A stretch of DNA of 34,671 nt from Bacteroidota bacterium (GTDB taxonomy: Bacteria; Bacteroidota; Bacteroidia; Chitinophagales; Chitinophagaceae). The position numbers were made by a program, and so were the translations under genes. The notes below the pieces were generated by a model that did no database searches, was not told where the DNA came from, and saw only the letters and a list, made by a program, of their open reading frames with translations. The stretch is taken from NCBI GenBank assembly GCA_023430465.1, contig JAEZAM010000086.1:1-34671 (forward strand), written 5' to 3'. Shown here in pieces: positions 33,829 through 34,671 of the stretch; positions within the stretch are counted from its first letter, which is position 1, and the number at the start of each line of letters is the position of its first letter.

Positions 33829-34671
33829 TTATTTATAAATACTGTCCTCATTCTTGATTTCAAACCAATCATAACTGGCGATATTCGTTGAAGGCTTCCC
33901 GTTCGATGTCGCATACATCGCGTATATACAGCCGACAAAGCCGCCGGCTGTTTTTGTACTGAGCCATTTTGCATCAACATCTCCCTTCAGCAACTTCCAT
34001 TCATTCTCGCGTTGCCCGAAATAAAACGCATACTTATCTTGTTGTGCAGCGATCTTCAAATAAACCGGCTGACCGGGAGAGGGTAGTGGCTGACTTTTCA
34101 CCAGTTTATTGGCTTTGTACAAGGCAACCGATTCTTCACCATCAATGTTGGTAACACAAAGGTTATAGTACCTCTTTTCATTCTGAAACAACAGCAAACC
34201 GGCACGCTCATTTCCCGATGCTGGTTTGAATTGGAGTCGGGTTGCCGCATGCCCTCTGAGGTGCGGCTGACCAAAAGCAACCATGGAAGGGTTTGCCAGC
34301 CCCGAACAGGTTTCCGGCCTTAGGGTTACCTGCAAAGAACCTTTTGCCCGCGACAGGTTATACCAGTTTTCTCTGACGGTGCGCAAGAAACGATAACGGA
34401 AGTTCAAAACTGTATCGGAAAATTCATCGCGGAAATGATAGTTGCCATTGAATGGTTCAATGGATTTATCCTTTACTGCATTGATCGGATAACTGTATTT
34501 CACCTCATCGCCACCCAGGTCGAAAGCAGGCCATTCATTTTCCCATTTCATGGGCGCAATAAATGTCTCCCGGCCGGTATTGTAAAAATCCCCTTCATAC
34601 GGACGACAGCCCAGGAACACACCCCACCATTTTCCATCGGGCGTCTCCACTACAACAGCATGGCCTGTGGT
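33829..34671 (-). CDS. GH43-type glycoside hydrolase, 5' end outside the window
   Basis: A partial gene: the frame stays open to the window edge (TTGHAVVVETPDGKWWG at the edge), so the N-terminal catalytic blades are missing. What remains is the end of a five-bladed GH43 propeller (GHAVVVE..DG.WWGVFLGCRP, NTGRETFIAP) and a C-terminal beta-sandwich domain of the beta-xylosidase type (about the last 200 residues, ending ASYDWFEIK). GH43 enzymes act as beta-xylosidases or arabinofuranosidases. The esterase gene follows by 4 bp, which suggests joint use on acetylated hemicellulose. Apparent internal GTG or ATG starts are not real starts. Confidence 0.88.
   Translation of the reverse strand, partial: TTGHAVVVETPDGKWWGVFLGCRPYEGDFYNTGRETFIAPMKWENEWPAFDLGGDEVKYSYPINAVKDKSIEPFNGNYHFRDEFSDTVLNFRYRFLRTVRENWYNLSRAKGSLQVTLRPETCSGLANPSMVAFGQPHLRGHAATRLQFKPASGNERAGLLLFQNEKRYYNLCVTNIDGEESVALYKANKLVKSQPLPSPGQPVYLKIAAQQDKYAFYFGQRENEWKLLKGDVDAKWLSTKTAGGFVGCIYAMYATSNGKPSTNIASYDWFEIKNEDSIYK

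Overview
The window is a bacterial chromosome segment, most likely from a Bacteroidota of the Chitinophagaceae type. The pointers are a very long DUF2723/TMEM260-like membrane protein, BlaI plus M56 (BlaR1-like) signalling, IPT/kelch and other lipoproteins, a glycoside hydrolase/sialate O-acetylesterase pair, and a textbook Bacteroidota promoter (TTG-N20-TATTTTTG) in front of the tRNA gene. Species cannot be fixed from the sequence.

Positions 1-17600 are ordinary chromosome. On the minus strand there is an AAA+ MgChlI/MoxR-like ATPase with a separate VWA protein, the DUF2723 protein, a two-rhodanese sulfurtransferase (sseA), an IPT/kelch lipoprotein and a lone receiver protein. On the plus strand there is a PAS-GAF histidine kinase, a BlaI-M56-secreted coiled-coil gene set and a ketopantoate reductase. 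A SAM hydroxide adenosyltransferase and an SDR follow on the minus strand. A 154-bp tandem duplication with terminator-like hairpins lies at the 3' end of sseA.

Positions 17680-29801 are an integrated mobile element of about 12.1 kb. It sits in the 3' end of tRNA-Lys(UUU) and is bounded by a 16-bp direct repeat of the tRNA end (TCCCAGCGGGATCACA). It is visibly AT-richer than its surroundings. Next to the tRNA are a tyrosine integrase and an excisionase-like HTH gene. Both ends carry phased TTGTGAGGAT repeats that look like recombinase arm sites. A replication gene of the filamentous-phage gene II kind follows, broken by one in-frame amber codon. The rest is defence cargo: an ArsR-like regulator, a Type III restriction-modification operon in which a PIN-domain nuclease is wedged between res and mod with overlapping start and stop codons, a Shedu-like (DUF4263) nuclease and an AbiTii protein. 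The last 25 or so residues of Res look like a VapB-type antitoxin tail directly upstream of the PIN gene. This suggests a restriction enzyme that doubles as the antitoxin of its own operon, and it is the strongest candidate for something undescribed.

Positions 29802-34671 hold a gene-poor stretch, a 5'-truncated ORF resembling the C-terminal end of a polymorphic toxin with a small membrane protein after it, a cluster of nested inverted repeats and a hexamer repeat, a small lipoprotein, and a polysaccharide-utilisation pair (sialate O-acetylesterase and a GH43 enzyme cut by the window edge).
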